This document shows, in pieces, positions 43,796-55,321 of a stretch of 64,000 nucleotides of DNA. The notes under the pieces were generated by a model. That model had not been told where the DNA came from. It ran no database searches and saw nothing but the letters and a program-made list of their open reading frames with translations. The DNA is from Sorex araneus (lineage: Eukaryota > Chordata > Mammalia > Eulipotyphla > Soricidae). Positions within the stretch are counted from its first letter, which is position 1. Each line of letters begins with the position of its first letter. The translations under genes and the position numbers were made by a program. Where the stretch lies: positions 49,889,137 to 49,953,136 of the forward strand of contig NC_073304.1 in the NCBI RefSeq assembly GCF_027595985.1, given 5' to 3'.

Positions 43796-44095
43796 TATTT
43801 GTTTTGGCACCACACTCAATGGCTTTCAGAGCTTCCTCGTGGCTCTCTACTCAGAGATCACTCCTGGTGGGGCCTGGAAATCGGATCCAGGTTGGTTGCT
43901 GGCAAGAGAAGTATCTGCTGTACTATCTCTTTGTTTTATTTCGGGTTAGGCCACATCTGGTGATGCTTAGGAATTATCCCTGTGATGCTTGGTGAACATA
44001 TGGGATGCTGGTGATTGAATCTGGTGGGTTGCATGCAAGACAAGCATCCATCCTGCTATACTATTGTTTGGGCTCGGTACTATCTTTTTGGCCCT
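43796..44095 (-). repeat. Two old SINE relics
   Basis: 43796-43935 (GATCACTCCTGGTGGGGCCT, GTACTATCTCTTTG) and 43945-44095 (CATATGGGATGCTGGTGATT, GGGTTGCATGCAAGACAAGC). Confidence 0.65.
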
Positions 44096-45039
44096 AGAAA
44101 AATACTTTATATTGCAAGAAAACATTCCTGAAAGCCTATTGCTGATTAACAACTTTGGTGTGAAAACTCAGCCTTGATTATGATTAGGGCCAAGGAAAAT
44201 TGAACAAGTTACATAAAGAGCAGCAGTTACTTCACACCAACTGAAAGGCACCTTAAGAAGGATCTGTTGTTTCTAGATCTTGTAAGTTTTAAAGAAAAGG
44301 CATATTTACAGTTTTATGTGATCTCTTCTAATTCGAAAGCATATGGAAACATGGACCATTTGAGTGGAATGCATAAATAAGCATGTGTTCGATCGTCCAA
44401 ATGAAAGCTGTCTGCAGGCTAAACTAGTCCCCTGGGTTCAGTTTTTGCTCTGGTTCAGTGTGCTTGCTGAGCCGTGGGTCTTTAAACCACTGTGTCTGAG
44501 CTAAAGACACGTCCTGAGGTCCTACCACAGCTTTTCTCAGTCTTTGTTAACTCTGCTGGGTGTTTGTTGTTTCCTCTTCCAGATTCAGTCTTCTTTCTTC
44601 CTAATCATCCCCAGGACACTGGTATGCACTGCATCAAATGCTTTTAGATCTTGCCTCCTTCTGGGGTTCAGCGATCAGAGTGAAGGGTAGGAGGTAGGAG
44701 AGGGAAGTCACCACGTAGACTGCAGTCATGACTGGATAGTAAAGATCAGCCCTTTGGCACATGGCTTTGGTCACTTCAGAGGACATTATGGACTGAGTAA
44801 TTTAACCACTGTGTCTCAGTTTTAGTTTTTGATCTGTATTGGTGAACTGTGTTTTGGTTGCAACTATTGTCAGAAGTAGGAGATTGCTTTTCAGTGATCT
44901 GTCTTCCCCAGATTGTCACTGGGAAGCAGGGTCTTTTCTTGGTCTGTTTCCCTGCCTCTGACCATTCTTTTCTTTTTTTTCTTTTTAATAGAATAAAGTT
45001 AGTAACCGATCCATCTTCTTTTGCTGTTAGCATTTGTTT
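44096..45039. other. Intergenic, apparently unique
   Basis: No gene or clear repeat seen over about 940 bp, the longest stretch without recognisable repeats in the right half of the window. Confidence 0.45.
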
Positions 45040-45323
45040 GTTTGTTTTGTTTTGGTCAGGTCATACCTGGCTGTGCTTAGGTTTACTTCTTGCTCTGAGC
45101 TCAAGGGTCATTCTTTTTTTTTTTTTTAAATTGAATCACTGTGAGGTACAGTTACAAAGTTTTCATGATTGAGTTTCATATCCATACAATGAAGGAATAC
45201 ACATCCCTCTGCTAGTGTACATTTTCCACCACCAATGTTCCCAGTATCCCTCCTGCCATTCCCAGTTACCCCACCTCCTGTCTCTATGGCAGACAATTTC
45301 ATTCTTATTCTCTCTCTACTTTT

Positions 45324-45492
45324 TTTTTTCTTTTTGGGTCACACCTGATGCTCAGGGGTTACTCCTGGCTCTGCACTCAGGGATTACCCCCTTATGGTGC
45401 TCAAAGGACCATATAGGATACTGGGAATGGAACCCAGGTTGGCTATATGCAAGACAAACACCCTATCCACTGTGCTATTGCTCCAGCCCCTC
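45324..45492 (-). repeat. SOR-A SINE nested in L1
   Basis: Reverse SINE flanked by TCTCTCTACTTTT (45311-45323 and 45493-45505), which is L1 3' UTR sequence. The body has lost a few bases near the left (GGGTCACACCTGATGCTCAG). Confidence 0.93.
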
Positions 45493-46862
45493 TCTCTCTA
45501 CTTTTGGGCATAATGGTTTGCAATATAGATACTGAGAGGCCATCATGTTTGGTCCTTAGCCTACTTTCAGTCAGCATACATCTCCCATCCGGAGAGATCC
45601 CTCCAACCATCATTGACTTAGTTATCTCTTCTCTAGCCCAAGTGCCTTCTTCCCCCAGCTCATGAGGCAGGCTTCCAGCCATAGAACAGTCTTCCTGGCC
45701 CTTGTCTCTACTGTCCTTGGGCGTTAGTCTCATTATATTATTTTATATTCCACAAATGAGTGCAGTCATTCTATGTCTATCCTGTCTTTCTGACTCATTT
45801 ACTTAGCATGATACTCTCCATGTCCACCCACTTATAAGGAAATTTCATGACTTCATCTTTCCTAACACCTGCATAGTTAATTCCATTGTGTAGATGTACC
45901 ATAGTTTTTAAAAACAGTCATCTGTTCTCGGGCACTTGTTTCCAGATTCTGGCTGTTGTGAACAGTGCTGCAATGAACATACAGGTGCAGAGGTCATTTC
46001 TACTGTGCTTAATTTTTTTTTTTAATTTAAAATAATTTTTTTCTACTGTGTTTTTTTACATCTCTGGGATATATTGCCAGAAATGGTATTGTTGGGTCAT
46101 ATGGGAGATCAATTTATAGTTTTTGGAGGACTGTCCATATTGGTTTCCAGAAAGGCTGGACCAGTCAGTATTCCCACCAACAATGAAAGAGTTCCTTTCT
46201 CCACACATCCGTGCCAGCACTGGTTGTTCTTGTTCTTTTTGATGTGTGCCAGTTTCTGTGGTGTAAAATGGTATCTCATTGTTGTTTTGATTTGCATCTG
46301 TCTAATGATTAGTGATGTAGAGTAATTTTTCATATGCCTTTTGGCCATTTGTATTTCTTTTTTGAGGAAGTTTCGGTTCATTTTTTCTCCCCATTTTTTA
46401 TGGGGTTGGAGGGGTTTTTTTTGTACAGTTCTACTAATGTCTTATATATCCTGAATATTAACCTCTTATCTCATGGGTATTGGGTAAATAATTTTTCCCA
46501 TTCAGTGGGATCTCTTGTATTTTGAGGTGCAGAATTTCTTAGTTTAATATAGTCCCATTTGTTTATGTTTATTTCCACTTGCTTGGTCAGTGGTGTTTCA
46601 TGCTTGAAGATGACTTTAGCTTCAATGTAATGGAAGGTTCTGCCTACATTTTCCTCTATGTACCTTATGGATTCTGGTCTGATATTGAGGTTTTTGATCC
46701 ACTTTGATCTGACTTTTGTGCCTGGTGTTAGACAGAGGTCTGAGTTCATTTTTTTGCCAGTAGCTGTCCAGTTTTCCCAGCATGACTTGTTGAAGAGACT
46801 TTCCTTCCTCCACTTCACATTTCTTGCTCCTTTATCAAATATTAAGTGATCATATATTTGAG

Positions 46863-47111
46863 GAACTGGAGCAATAGCACAGCTGGTAGAGTGTTTGCCT
46901 TGCACATGGCTGACCCAGGTTTGATTCTTCTGTCCCTCTCGGAGAGCCTGGCAAGCTACTGAGAATATCCTGCCTGCACAGCAGAGCCTGGCAATCTACC
47001 TGAGGTGTATTTGATATGGAAAGACAGTAACAACAAATCTCACAATGGAGACATTACTGGTGCCCGCTCGAGCAAATCGATGAACAACGGGATGACAGTG
47101 CTACAGTACTA
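46863..47111 (+). repeat. SOR-B SINE nested in L1
   Basis: GGAACTGGAGCAATAGCACA, CCCAGGTTTGATTCTTCTG, CGGAGAGCCTGGCAAGCTAC, CTCGAGCAAATCGATGAACA and GTGCTACAGTACTA. The exact 12-bp repeat CATATATTTGAG flanks it (46851-46862 and 47112-47123). Confidence 0.94.
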
Positions 47112-47649
47112 CATATATTTGAGAGTCTGTTACAGAATATTCAACTCTGTTTCAATGATCTGCTGGTCTGCTTCAATTCCAATACTATGCTATCTTAATT
47201 ACTACTACTTTGTAGTACAGTTTGAGATTGGGGAAGGTGATGCCGCTCATCTTCTTTTCGCCAAAGATTGCTTTAGCTATTCGTGAGGGTTTACTGTTCC
47301 ATATGAATTTCAGGAATGTTTTGTCTTCTTCTTTGAAGAATGTCATGGGTATCCTTATAGGGATTGCATTGAATCTTTATAATGCTTTGTGGAGTATTGC
47401 CATTTTGACAATGTTAATCCTCCTGATCCACAAGCAGGAGATGTGTCTCCATTTCCTAGTGTCCTCTTTTATTTCTTGAAGTAATGTTTTGTAACTTTTT
47501 TTGTATATGTTCAAGGATCATTCTTGGTGGTGCCAGGGCACCATATGTAGTGCTGGAGATGAAACTGGGGTTAGCTGTGTGCAAGCCAAGCACCTAACCT
47601 GCTGTATTATCTCTGTGGGACCTGTAGTTAACAGTTTTGTTGAACATAA

Positions 47650-47845
47650 GATTGCTTTTATTTTTGTTGTTGTTGTTTTGAGGCCATACGCAGCAGTGCT
47701 CAGTGATTATTCCTGGCTCTGCGCTTCGATATTTTTCCTGGAAGGCTTGGGGGACCATGTGGGAAGCTGAAGAATGAATCTGGGCATTTTGCTGCAAGCA
47801 AGGCATATGTCCCACCTACTATACTATAACTCTGGCTCTGCTTTT
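47650..47845 (-). repeat. Old SINE relic
   Basis: TTTTGAGGCCATACGCAGCA, TCAGTGATTATTCCTGGCTC and ACTATACTATAACTCTGGC in reverse order. Confidence 0.65.
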
Positions 47846-47884
47846 ACTTTTTTTTAAATTTAATTTAATTTTTATAAAGTTGTT

Positions 47885-48165
47885 CACTGGAGCGATAGCA
47901 TGGGGGTTAGGGTGTTTGCCTTGCACGTGGCTGACCTGGGTTCGATTCCAGGAGCTTGGTTTTATAGTCTTTGGATGTTGGCCATTGATGGGATTACACG
48001 GCACCAGAGTCAGTTTCTGGGTGTGACTGCCTAGCTACTGGAAAATGAGAAATCTGGGTGGAAGAGGCCCAGTCCTCATCCGAGCAGCCTGGAGATCTCG
48101 GCCCCAGGTCCCTCACACCTGGGTTCCTCTGCTGGTTCCTTCATGTGTGAGGCTCGTTGGAAGTG
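47885..48165 (+). repeat. SOR head followed by composite-repeat sequence, copy 2
   Basis: 47885-47952 is a SOR head (CACTGGAGCGATAGCATGGG, CTGACCTGGGTTCGATTCC). It joins directly to the G+C-rich unknown (GGAGCTTGGTTTTATAGTCT, GTGACTGCCTAGCTACTGGA, GGAAGAGGCCCAGTCC) and stops near GTGAGGCTCGTTGG. The head here is on the plus strand, unlike in copies 1 and 4. Confidence 0.72.
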
Positions 48166-48509
48166 CTAAAGTTGTTCACAATAATTCATTACATTCAATA
48201 TTAGAACACAATACCACCACTATTGCATCTTTCCACAATCATATTTCAAATGTTTCCACCCCAAATACCAAGCATGCCCTGCAAAGCAGAATCGAAGTAT
48301 TACTTTTGTATTGCTTGTAATGAATAATCTGCTAATAAGGTCTAATAAAGTTTCCTTAGAGGAAAGTGTGTGAAGATTGTTGTATTTCATCCTGTATTAA
48401 GTCCTTGTATGTGCTATTCTTGGTACATTAGTGGTATAGCATATGAGAGGTTATGTGCGCTCTCCATAAATTCTAAAATTTAGAATGATTATATAGCAGA
48501 TTCACTCAT
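48166..48509. other. Unassigned, A/T-rich
   Basis: 48166-48250 (GTTGTTCACAATAATTCATT, ATTAGAACACAATACCACCA) resembles a repeat tail in reverse. Nothing else recognised. Confidence 0.4.
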
Positions 48510-48750
48510 CCAAGGCTCATCCAAACCTGTGAAGAGCAACTGAGAGCATGGCGGTGATTGAGTTCTAGAGGTTTTCAGCTGCTGGTGCTCTCTTGGGAGA
48601 GGGAGGGAAACTTGCCCACCCCACTCTGAGTTTCCCTGGTGAAAACAGCCTGGGACAGGGTCTGGACATTCTATGTTACTTTCTTCTGGGAGCTTTATTT
48701 CTGAGTCTCTGGATCATGGCTGTTGATGAGATTCTGCTTTTACTTTTCAA
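48510..48750 (+). repeat. Composite-repeat sequence, copy 3 (right part plus start of another)
   Basis: GAAGAGCAACTGAGAGCATG, GGAGAGGGAGGGAAACTTGC and AACAGCCTGGGACAGGGTCT match the right part of copies 1 and 4. GGGAGCTTTATTTCTGAGTC and GATCATGGCTGTTGATGAG then match their left part. It is thus arranged like two tandem units with deletions. Confidence 0.65.
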
Positions 48751-48824
48751 AAGTCATATCTGCAGTTCAGAATTATACTTGACCTGTGTCCCAACTCCTT
48801 CATTTCCATCACTGTATCACTGTA

Positions 48825-49375
48825 TCACTGCCATCCCGTTGCTCATTGATTTGCTTGAGTGGACGCCAGTAACATCTCCATTTGTCCCTGTCGCATTCAG
48901 GATCAGGGGAATGAGGCCCATTATTGTTACTGGTTTTGGCATATCCAATATGCCATGGGTAGCTTGCCAGGCTTTGCCATGGTGTGAGATTCTGCATTGC
49001 TCTCTTCCGGGAGCTCTGTTTTATAGTCTCTGGATCTTGGCCATTGATGAAATTACATAGTGGCCAGTGGCAGTTTGTGAGTGTGACTGCCAAGCTACTG
49101 GAAAACTGGGGATCTGGGTGGAAGAGGCCCAGTCTGGATCTGAGCAGGCTTGGAGATCTCAGCCATGGGTCCCGTATACCTGGGTTCCGCTGTTGGTTCC
49201 TTCATGGGTGAGGCTCGTTTGAGAGTGTGGAGAGAGGCCTTGAGCATGGCTGTGGCTGGGTTCTGGAGGCTTTTGGCTGCCGGGGCTCTGCTTGGGTCAG
49301 GGAGAGAAACTCAACCTGCTCCACTCCAAAGGGGCCCCAGAGATAACAGCCTGGCTCAGGGGCAGGAGATTCTAA
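48825..49375 (+). repeat. Composite repeat: inverted SOR-B plus G+C-rich unknown, copy 4 (most complete)
   Basis: 48825-48985 is reverse SOR-B (CCATCCCGTTGCTCATTGAT, TTGCTTGAGTGGACGCCAGT, GTAGCTTGCCAGGCTTTGCC). 48986-49375 is the unknown part (GGGAGCTCTGTTTTATAGTC, GTGACTGCCAAGCTACTGGA, GCATGGCTGTGGCTGGGTTC, AACAGCCTGGCTCAGGGGC). The total of about 550 bp is the best guess for the unit. The frames through it resemble those of copy 1 but are not under visible constraint. Confidence 0.78.
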
Positions 49376-49424
49376 GAATCTCCTTCATTTCCATATGTAG
49401 AATAATTACAATCAGAAACATAGG

Positions 49425-50505
49425 TAGGAACCAGAGAGAGTGTTCAGTGGTCTGGAGCACATGCTTTGTGTATAGGAGGCCTTGGTTTGATCCTTGACAA
49501 GCATAGAACCAGGAGTAGCTTCTGATCACCACTAGGTGTAGTCCCAAAACAAAACAAATTCAGAACATTTAAGTCATATCCCATATTATTCACACACGGT
49601 CATCATTTAGCACTTCCTTTACTGTGGATTTTCTGCTTACTCTCTTGATGGCCATCCTTAGCCTCTTGCTTTCCTACTTACAACCCCTCCCTCCCGCCTC
49701 CAAGGGCACTAGTCAGTCTCGGTTTCTTTTCTTCATCATCCAAGCTGAAACTTCTTTTTTTGGGTGGCTGGGCACACCTGGTGATGCTCAGGACTTACTC
49801 CTAACTCTGCACTCAGGGATCAGGGAAACTTATGGGGTGCTGGGGATCTAACCCGAGTTGGCTCCATGCAAGTCAATCTTTCTACCTATGGTACTATTAC
49901 TCTGTTCACCAATTAAAACTTCTTATCCTTGGTACTTCAAATTTTCTCTTGATGACACGATTTTTATTTTGTATATGAAGATCTCCTAAACAATGTCCAA
50001 AGGCCCCAGAGTACTTCTGGCAATGCTTGGTCAATCAAGTTGGATGGCTCTTTATTAGGTCCTGAGGAGGAGGTGATGTGGGGCCCTACAGTTCCAGGAT
50101 CACCAGGACCACCGAGACCACATCAGGGGGTCTTCATGGCTCTTTGGGTGATGTTTTTAATTCACTGATCTCCAGGTTTTTCTACTACACCTCACCTGCA
50201 AACCTCCTCTTTTCACATTGGTAGTGCTTCTCCCCAAAACCTGGCTTCTGAGCCACGCTAGAGGGGTTACACAAAGTATCCAGGAACTGATAAAGAAGTT
50301 GGCTTAGGTCTTACAGTGTGAACAGTAAGTGTGAAATGGGTGAACAATCTGGCAATCTGTTAGGACTGGAGCTGGAGAAATAGGGCAGGAAGATGCTTGC
50401 TTTGCATGTAACTTGCTCCTGTTTGACCCTTGGTACCACACATAGTCCTATGAGCATCACCAAGAGTGATCCTAATGCACAGCTGGGTGTGGCTTTAGCT
50501 CTTCA
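49425..50505. repeat. Three old SINE relics separated by unassigned sequence
   Basis: 49425-49552 (plus; GTGTTCAGTGGTCTGGAGCA, GGTTTGATCCTTGAC), 49760-49912 (minus; GGGCACACCTGGTGATGCTC, AACCCGAGTTGGCTCCATGC) and 50350-50505 (plus; GCTTTGCATGTAACTTGCTC). The stretches 49553-49759 and 49913-50349 have no recognised feature. Confidence 0.55.
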
Positions 50506-50764
50506 AGCCTCCAAACTTCTCTGACATTGCATTCATCCCTTTGCACTCTTCCAAGATGCCATTTTCATTTGCATTTTCTCATTCTCTAGGGATTGCTCTT
50601 ATATACACATTTGTTTGCATCAACACTAGTCTTTGCTTCTTGTTATGTGTTGATCCTGAGTCTCTTCTATCCCAGACCTGTCTGTGAACTAAAGTGCTAC
50701 CTTAACCAGTCTCTGCCATGAACTCATGCCATCACCTTTCTCATGTGTGAGTGTGTTTGGAGAT

Positions 50765-50855
50765 GTGTGTGCATGAATAATACCGGGAATTGAATCTAGG
50801 AACTCACACACGCAAAGCAAGTGCTCTACTGCTGAGCTATATCTCCAGCCCTTTT
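50765..50855 (-). repeat. ID-like tRNA SINE relic
   Basis: GGAATTGAATCTAGGAACTC, CACGCAAAGCAAGTGCTCTA and CTGCTGAGCTATATCTCCAG: the third member of this class here (also 18.5 and 40.4 kb). 50506-50764 and 50856-51120 are unassigned. Confidence 0.6.
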
Positions 50856-51124
50856 CAAATTTTTTACTCCTTTTTCATGGACCTTTTTATTGTAGAATAA
50901 ACATACTATTGTGTCTTTTGCATTAGAAAACAATGAAAACAGAAGAACATTTGCTGGGTCACCTAGTATCTCTTCTACAGACTACTATTCCCTGTTCCTG
51001 TTCTTTCCTGCACATCAGAGTTGATTATTATAAAGGGGATTTCTAGCTTTCTCACCTTCTTTTGCTCCTCAGCCCTGAGTAATCTGCTTTTTGCCCCTAT
51101 ACTGAAAAGACTAGTTCTGATTTC

Positions 51125-51345
51125 TTAGTTGTTAAATATAATAGACACAGTCAGTTGACATTCTGTTTGACCTTTATGGGACACTTGACCTTTTGGATCA
51201 CTTATTCTTGAATTCTTCCCTTAATTTCTTTGACCCTGTTCTGACTAATTTAGCTGTCTTGTTTCTTCTCAATCTTCTCTTCTTAAATACAGCTTTTCCC
51301 TAGGGTCACCCTCTTAACCTCCTTCCATTAGTTTATATCTTAGTC
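51125..51345 (+). repeat. Possible L2 (LINE-2) relic
   Basis: TTTGACCTTTATGGGACACT, TGACCTTTTGGATCACTTAT and TCCCTAGGGTCACCCTCTTA recall the L2 reverse-transcriptase region. Very diverged; weak. Confidence 0.4.
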
Positions 51346-51414
51346 TATGTTTTCTTTGGGGGCAGTCTTTTCTATACTCGAATTTTGTCATCCCTTTTTT
51401 GGTGTTATTTTTCT

Positions 51415-52469
51415 TTTTTGTTTTTTGTTTTTGTTTTTGTTTTGATAGAAACCGTCTTTTTAAAAATTTTCATAATTTTTCTTTTTTAATTAGTGAGTCA
51501 CCTTGAGGGTACAGTTATAGATTTACACATTTTCGTGCTTATGTTTCCCTCATACAGTGTTCGTGAGCCCATCCCTCCACCAGTGTCCATTCTCCACCAC
51601 CAATGAACCCAGTATCCCTGCCACCCCTCAATCCCATCCTTCCTCACCCCACCCCACCTCTGTGGCAGGGCATTCCACTTTGTTCTCTCCTTTTGGTGTT
51701 GTGGTTTGCAATAGGGGTATTGAGTGGCCATCATGTTCAGTCTCTAGTCTACTTTCAGCACGTATCTCCCTTCCCACTCGGGCTCTCCAATCACATTTTA
51801 CTTTACCTTTCTCTATCTGGGCTGCCTTTCCCACAGTATGTGAGGCCAGCTTTCAAGTCATGGAGCCAACCTCCTGTTATTATATACTACTATTCTTGGG
51901 TGTTAGTCTTCCACTCTGTTATTTTATATTCTACAGATGAGTGCAGTCTTTCTATGTCTATCCCTTCTTTCTGACTCATTTCACTTAACATGATACTTTC
52001 CATGTTGATCCACTTGTATGCGAAGTTCATGACTTCATCTTTTCTAACAGTGGCATAGTATTCCATTGTATAGATGTACCAAAGTTTCTTTAACCAGTCA
52101 TCTGTTCTCGGGCACTCGGGTTTTTTTCCAGAGTCTGGCTATTGTAAACAGTGCTGTGATGAACATATAAGTGCAGATGTCACTTTGACTATACTTTTTT
52201 GCTTCTTCGGGATATATTCCCAGAGGTGGTATTGCTGGATCAAATGGGAGCTCAATATCTAATATTTTGAAGAGCGTCCATATTGTTTTCCAAAGGGGCT
52301 GAACCAGACGGCATTTCCACCAACAGTGTAAAAGGGTCCCTTTCTCCCCACATCTCCTCCAACAGTGGTTGTTTTTGTTCTTTTGGCTGTGTGCCATTCT
52401 CTGCGGTGTGAGGTGGTATCTCATGGTTGTTTTGATCTGCATCTCCCTGATGATTAGTGATGCAGATTT
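51415..52469 (-). mobile_element. L1, 5'-truncated, with a double-tailed 3' end
   Basis: Minus-strand ORF2 end and 3' UTR (peptides [22 protein letters not shown]-like). The 3' UTR is of the type with GAGGGTACAGTTATAGATTT at the left. The 13-bp duplication GTGTTATTTTTCT brackets it (51402-51414 and 52470-52482). Between the L1 terminus (about 51487) and the duplication there are two A/T tails separated by about 20-40 bp of other sequence. Confidence 0.85.
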
Positions 52470-52482
52470 GTGTTATTTTTCT

Positions 52483-53031
52483 AAAATCTATGTTCATTCT
52501 AGATTATTATTAATGTAGGCTGTATACTCAACATATTTTTGCTTATATTCTCAAGGTACACATAAGATATCCAAAATGGATTTAAATGCATTGTCTAGTT
52601 CCCTGCCCCCCACCCCTTCCATTGAGATATTGAGATGACATTGATTTTCATCATTGCATGTTTCAGGAGAGGTTTCCCCCCGCACCTCCCTTCCCATGTT
52701 CTTTCAAAATGAGTTGTTACACTATTCTCACAACTGAAATGCTGAAAGATGCCCAACACCAAAATGAAGCCCTTTCAGTACTTTCTGTTGAAATCCCGCC
52801 CACCTACCCCCTTAACCCCCATCCTTTGTATCTCCTCTGTCCTGGCAATCTAGTTCTGTGGTCCCAATCAAAGAGTTGGTTTTGGATGGGTTCCGTCATT
52901 TTTCCTTTACTTTTTTTTTAAAAAAAATTTTAATGCCACATAGGATTAGGTCATCCAATATTAGGCTTTGCAACTTATTTCTTTGTGATTTATTTTGCTT
53001 AACATTACACCATCAAACAGCATCCATGTTG
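52483..53031. other. Intergenic, no gene seen
   Basis: 52985-53031 (TGTGATTTATTTTGCTTAAC, CAGCATCCATGTTG) resembles an old L1 3' UTR. The rest is unassigned. Confidence 0.4.
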
Positions 53032-53035
53032 TTAT

Positions 53036-53064
53036 TGTCGTGCTGGCGTGAGCCGCAAATGAAC

Positions 53065-53118
<54 letters not shown>

Positions 53119-53700
53119 CTCAGAATAAGATAGTGAGTTTATTCGAAGCTCAGTACTGAGGATCCCAAGTTGAAAGTGAAAGAGACTTGGAGCCCCATTT
53201 GCTGAGAAGATCTCTCTTTTTATCCTCTAAAAGTGGGCTACAATCTACGTAAATTCTTATTAGTGAAACAGGGGATACAGAGGGAAATAAAAACAATCAT
53301 GCGGGGCTGGAGTGATAGCACAGCGGGTAGTGCGTTTGCCTTGCACGCGGCCGACCCGGGTTTGAATCCCAGCATCCCATATGGTCCCCTGAACACTGCC
53401 AGGGGTGATTCCTGAGTGCAGAGCCAGGAGTAACCCCTGTGCATCTCCGGGTGTGACCCAAAAAGCAAAAAAAAAAAAAAAAATCATGCTTCTTTCCCAC
53501 ATGATATGGCCTCCAGGCACTCAAAAGAAAAACAGTCAGTGTCAGTATATCCTGCCCGTGGATGCGGTTTTCACTTCTGTGCACTCCCATACATCTGGTG
53601 CGCCCGTAACTCGGCTGACTGGGGTCATGAAAGGAATGATTCTTTCTCCCTTATCTTGTTTAACCTGGAGGTCAGTTTCAGTTTTCCAGTCCCCACTACA
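53036..53700 (-). mobile_element. Probable solo LTR, family D, with (GA)n and a nested SINE
   Basis: Minus-strand ends TGTAGTGGGGACTGGAAAAC (53700) and ...CAGCACGACA (53036) have the TG...CA form. Minus-strand AATAAA lies at 53143-53138. (GA)n at 53066-53118 lies in the U5-like end. The flanks TTAT and TTTT agree at three of four bases. A SOR-A SINE lies at 53303-53480. Confidence 0.65.
53303..53480 (+). repeat. SOR-A SINE nested in the LTR
   Basis: GGGGCTGGAGTGATAGCACA, GCGGCCGACCCGGGTTTGAA, CATATGGTCCCCTGAACACT and GGGTGTGACCCAAAAAGC with an A tail. AAACAATCATGC before it and AAAAAATCATGC after it show the target duplication, with the A run slightly altered. Confidence 0.94.
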
Positions 53701-53930
53701 TTTTCTTAGTTCTTTTTATAGTTTCACACTTCTCATAACATACAGTTTATTTGCAATATCTTATTTGTCATTACATTAAAATGGCAAAATTTAATATTTT
53801 CTTATAGCTTAGTAGTCTTCCATTATGACTCTAATCACATATTTATTTTATTAATTTTATTATTTTTAGTCAATCATTTTTTTCTGGTTTACCAGAAACT
53901 TAAAAATTTTTTTATTATAATTAATCTTAA
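53701..53930. other. Unassigned, very A/T-rich
   Basis: Nothing recognised. Confidence 0.4.
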
Positions 53931-54105
53931 ATTTTTAAAAATTGAATCACCATGAGATTCAGTTACAAAGTTGTTCATAATTGGGTTTCAGTTATACAAT
54001 GTTCCAATACCCATCCCTTCACCAGTGTACATCTCCCACCACCAATGTCCCTAGTTTCCTGCAGCTACTCTAACAGACTTCCTCTATGGCAGATGCTTCA
54101 GATAC

Positions 54106-54163
<58 letters not shown>

Positions 54164-54608
54164 TTTCTCTCTCTGGTTTTGGGCTTTATGGTTTGTATAC
54201 AGGTACTGAAAAGTTACCATGTATATCCCTTTACCTCCTTTCAGTACTCAGTTCTTGTCCAGAGTGATCGTTTAACCATTTCCAGTTATCTTTAGCATAG
54301 TGGTCCCTTCTTTGTCCTAAATACCACTCCCCTCTTATATGTGGTAAGCTTCCAACCATGGACCAGTCCTTCCAGCCCTTGTTTCTACTGTTCTTGAATA
54401 TTAGTCCCATACTATGTTTTTTTAAAATATCCTAGAAATGAGTGCAATCATTCATTCTGTCCCTCTCCCTCTGACTCATTTCACTCAGCATGATATTTAG
54501 CATGTCCGTTCACTTATACACTATATCTTTACCTACACTTCAATTGTTGGTTTTTCTTCATATCTAGCTATTATAAATAGTGCTTCATTGAAAATAGGGG
54601 TGCAAATA
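53931..54608 (-). repeat. L1 3' UTR, old
   Basis: Inverted L1 terminus (ATTGAATCACCATGAGATTC), then CACCAGTGTACATCTCCCAC, a (CT)n tract at 54111-54175, GGTTTGTATACAGGTACTGA and TGACTCATTTCACTCAGCAT. It is more diverged than the copies at 22.4 and 29.0 kb. Confidence 0.8.
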
Positions 54609-54620
54609 CTATCTTCTCTT

Positions 54621-54798
54621 TTTTTTTTTTTTTTTGCTTTTTGGGTCACACCTGGCAATGCACAGGGGTTACTCCTGGCTCTGCACTCAGGAATTACCCC
54701 TGGCCATGCTCAGGGGACCATATGGGATGCTGGGATTTGAACACGGGTCGGCCGCGTGCAAGGCAAACGCCCTACCCGCTGTGCTATCTCTCCAGCCC
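54621..54798 (-). repeat. SOR-A SINE with target-site duplication
   Basis: Near-consensus reverse copy. The 12-bp repeat CTATCTTCTCTT flanks it (54609-54620 and 54799-54810). Confidence 0.95.
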
Positions 54799-54810
54799 CT
54801 ATCTTCTCTT

Positions 54811-55320
54811 CCAGTGACATTTACACCCATTTCTCCCTGGAATTTCCATTAACTCCTTATTTGAGTGACGTGAACTATCAAGTTCCCTGGGTAAGAAATC
54901 TGGGTATTAATCTAAATTCCTTCTGTGCTTTGCTTCTATACTTCTAATCAATCTTATCTATTTTCTAAAAATGTTCTATATTTGCTGTGGAAAACTGACC
55001 AGACCTCACATCCAGAATGGATGCAATCACTTGACAGAAAGATAAAATGCAAAACTGAAGTGAATCAATAAAGAATGTTAAAGAATGAATGCAGCTTTTG
55101 TATCATTTTTAGTCAATTATTCATGACAAGCAACACAAAATCAATTATTTAGCATCTGCCTATGGGACAGGCTTGGGTGGTGGTGGGAATATTCAAAATA
55201 ATCGTGGTTGGAAGGCTTTAATGATCATGGATTGGTGTTGAAATATTGAATGTAATCAATTATTGTGAACAACTTTATGAAAATAAAATTTAAAAATTAT
55301 TTAAAAGAAAAAGAAAGGAC
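54811..55320. other. Intergenic, with an A-tailed LINE-like end
   Basis: 55222-55305 (GGATTGGTGTTGAAATATTG, ATTATTGTGAACAACTTTAT, A-rich tail) is the same tail type as 15990-16105. The rest is unassigned. Confidence 0.5.
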
Positions 55321-55321
55321 A

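Larger units (their letters stand above)
45116..47510 (-). mobile_element. L1, 5'-truncated, about 2.0 kb without nested SINEs
   Basis: On the minus strand: ORF2 from the middle of its C-terminal half (47510 to about 46000) through 3' UTR to the inverted tail at 45116-45170. Many stops and frameshifts mark it as dead. TCAAGGGTCATTCTT (45101-45115) and TCAAGGATCATTCTT (47511-47525) form a 15-bp target duplication with one mismatch. It contains two later SINEs (45324-45492 and 46863-47111) and a short A/T insertion near 46010. Confidence 0.93.
45040..47620 (-). repeat. Old SINE split in two by an L1
   Basis: The left part (about 45045-45115: AGGTCATACCTGGCTGTGCT, TTGCTCTGAGCTCAAGGGTC) and right part (47511-47620: GGTGGTGCCAGGGCACCATA, GGTTAGCTGTGTGCAAGCC, TATTATCTCTGTGGGACC) are one reverse SINE. 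It becomes continuous when the L1 and one target copy are removed. Confidence 0.85.
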
